A stretch of 5,204 nt of DNA, taken from the NCBI GenBank assembly GCA_903834645.1, contig CAILKA010000197.1, positions 1-5,204 of the forward strand, written 5' to 3'. The translations under genes and the position numbers were made by a program. The stretch is from an uncultured beta proteobacterium. GTDB lineage: Bacteria > Pseudomonadota > Gammaproteobacteria > Burkholderiales > Burkholderiaceae_C. The notes beneath the pieces were generated by a model, which did no database searches, had not been told where the DNA came from, and saw nothing but the letters and a program-made list of their open reading frames with translations. Of the stretch, positions 5,039-5,204 are shown piece after piece (the first letter of the stretch is position 1; every line of letters starts with the position of its first letter).

Positions 5039-5204
5039 TCAGACGATCTGCGGCTTCTCGATGCCCCAGCCCTGGGCGTAGTCGATGCCCAGGCGCTTGA
5101 CCTCCTCGCGGATGGCGTCGTTTTCCACCCACTCGGCGATGGTGCGGATGCCCAGGGCCTGGCCCAGGCTCGCCATCGTGGCTACGAGCGCGCGGTCTGT
5201 CTCG
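5039..5204 (-). CDS. EAL-domain protein, C-terminal 54 residues only
   Basis: I read this frame from the right edge to TGA at 5039-5041; the start lies outside the window. The visible part matches the end of an EAL domain, which hydrolyses cyclic di-GMP to pGpG and so lowers this second messenger in the cytoplasm. Recognisable are LGIRTIAEWVEN (17-28, the ExVE motif, with Trp where Gly is common) and LGIDYAQGWGIEKP (38-51, the DYxQGY-type motif with Trp for Tyr and the following KP). The protein ends four residues after the KP motif begins (PQIV), so EAL is the last domain. N-terminal sensory or GGDEF domains, and the EAL triplet itself, cannot be seen, so whether it is active is unknown. Confidence 0.9.
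   Translation of the reverse strand, partial: ETDRALVATMASLGQALGIRTIAEWVENDAIREEVKRLGIDYAQGWGIEKPQIV

Overview
The window looks like chromosomal DNA from a high-GC Gram-negative bacterium, most likely a Burkholderiales betaproteobacterium of the Comamonadaceae type. The signs are a strong G/C bias at third codon positions, Sec-type signal peptides on two gene products, a small periplasmic DsrE-like protein, an EAL-domain gene, and a LacI/SDR/NTF2-like gene group of a kind seen in such genomes. The taxonomic placement is inference. No rRNA, tRNA, CRISPR array, transposase or integrase was recognised.

From 1 to 2828 lies a compact leftward operon on the minus strand. It reads, in transcription order, a short-chain dehydrogenase/reductase (SDR, start 2828), a LacI-family repressor whose ATG overlaps the SDR stop by four bases, and, 10 bases after the lacI stop, a protein with two tandem SnoaL/NTF2-like domains that runs off the left edge. 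The last gene is easy to miss because it has no stop inside the window and a run of eight identical bases sits in its interdomain linker. The operon looks like a locally regulated catabolic or detoxification unit, with substrate unknown.

From 2829 to 3021 is a divergent intergenic region. It holds a 23-bp near-perfect palindrome (2856-2878), which is a good candidate operator for the LacI protein and overlaps a possible -35 element for the SDR operon. From 3022 to 4110 on the plus strand is an exported alpha/beta hydrolase of the prolyl-oligopeptidase-like (S9) type with a complete Ser-Asp-His triad. It may process an extracytoplasmic substrate linked to the operon, but only the divergent arrangement supports that.

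From 4111 to 4510 are 400 bases with no convincing intact gene. The exception is a short frame ending at 4257 whose last residues have the alternating-hydrophobic, terminal-Phe signature of an outer-membrane beta-barrel, which may be the 3' remnant of a lost gene.

From 4511 to 5204, again leftward, come a periplasmic DsrE-like protein with a good ribosome binding site and, entering from the right edge, the last 54 residues of an EAL-domain (cyclic-di-GMP phosphodiesterase type) protein. These appear unrelated to the SDR operon.

No clearly unprecedented system is visible. The best leads are the tandem NTF2-like protein with its homopolymer linker, the candidate LacI operator, and the possible beta-barrel gene remnant.
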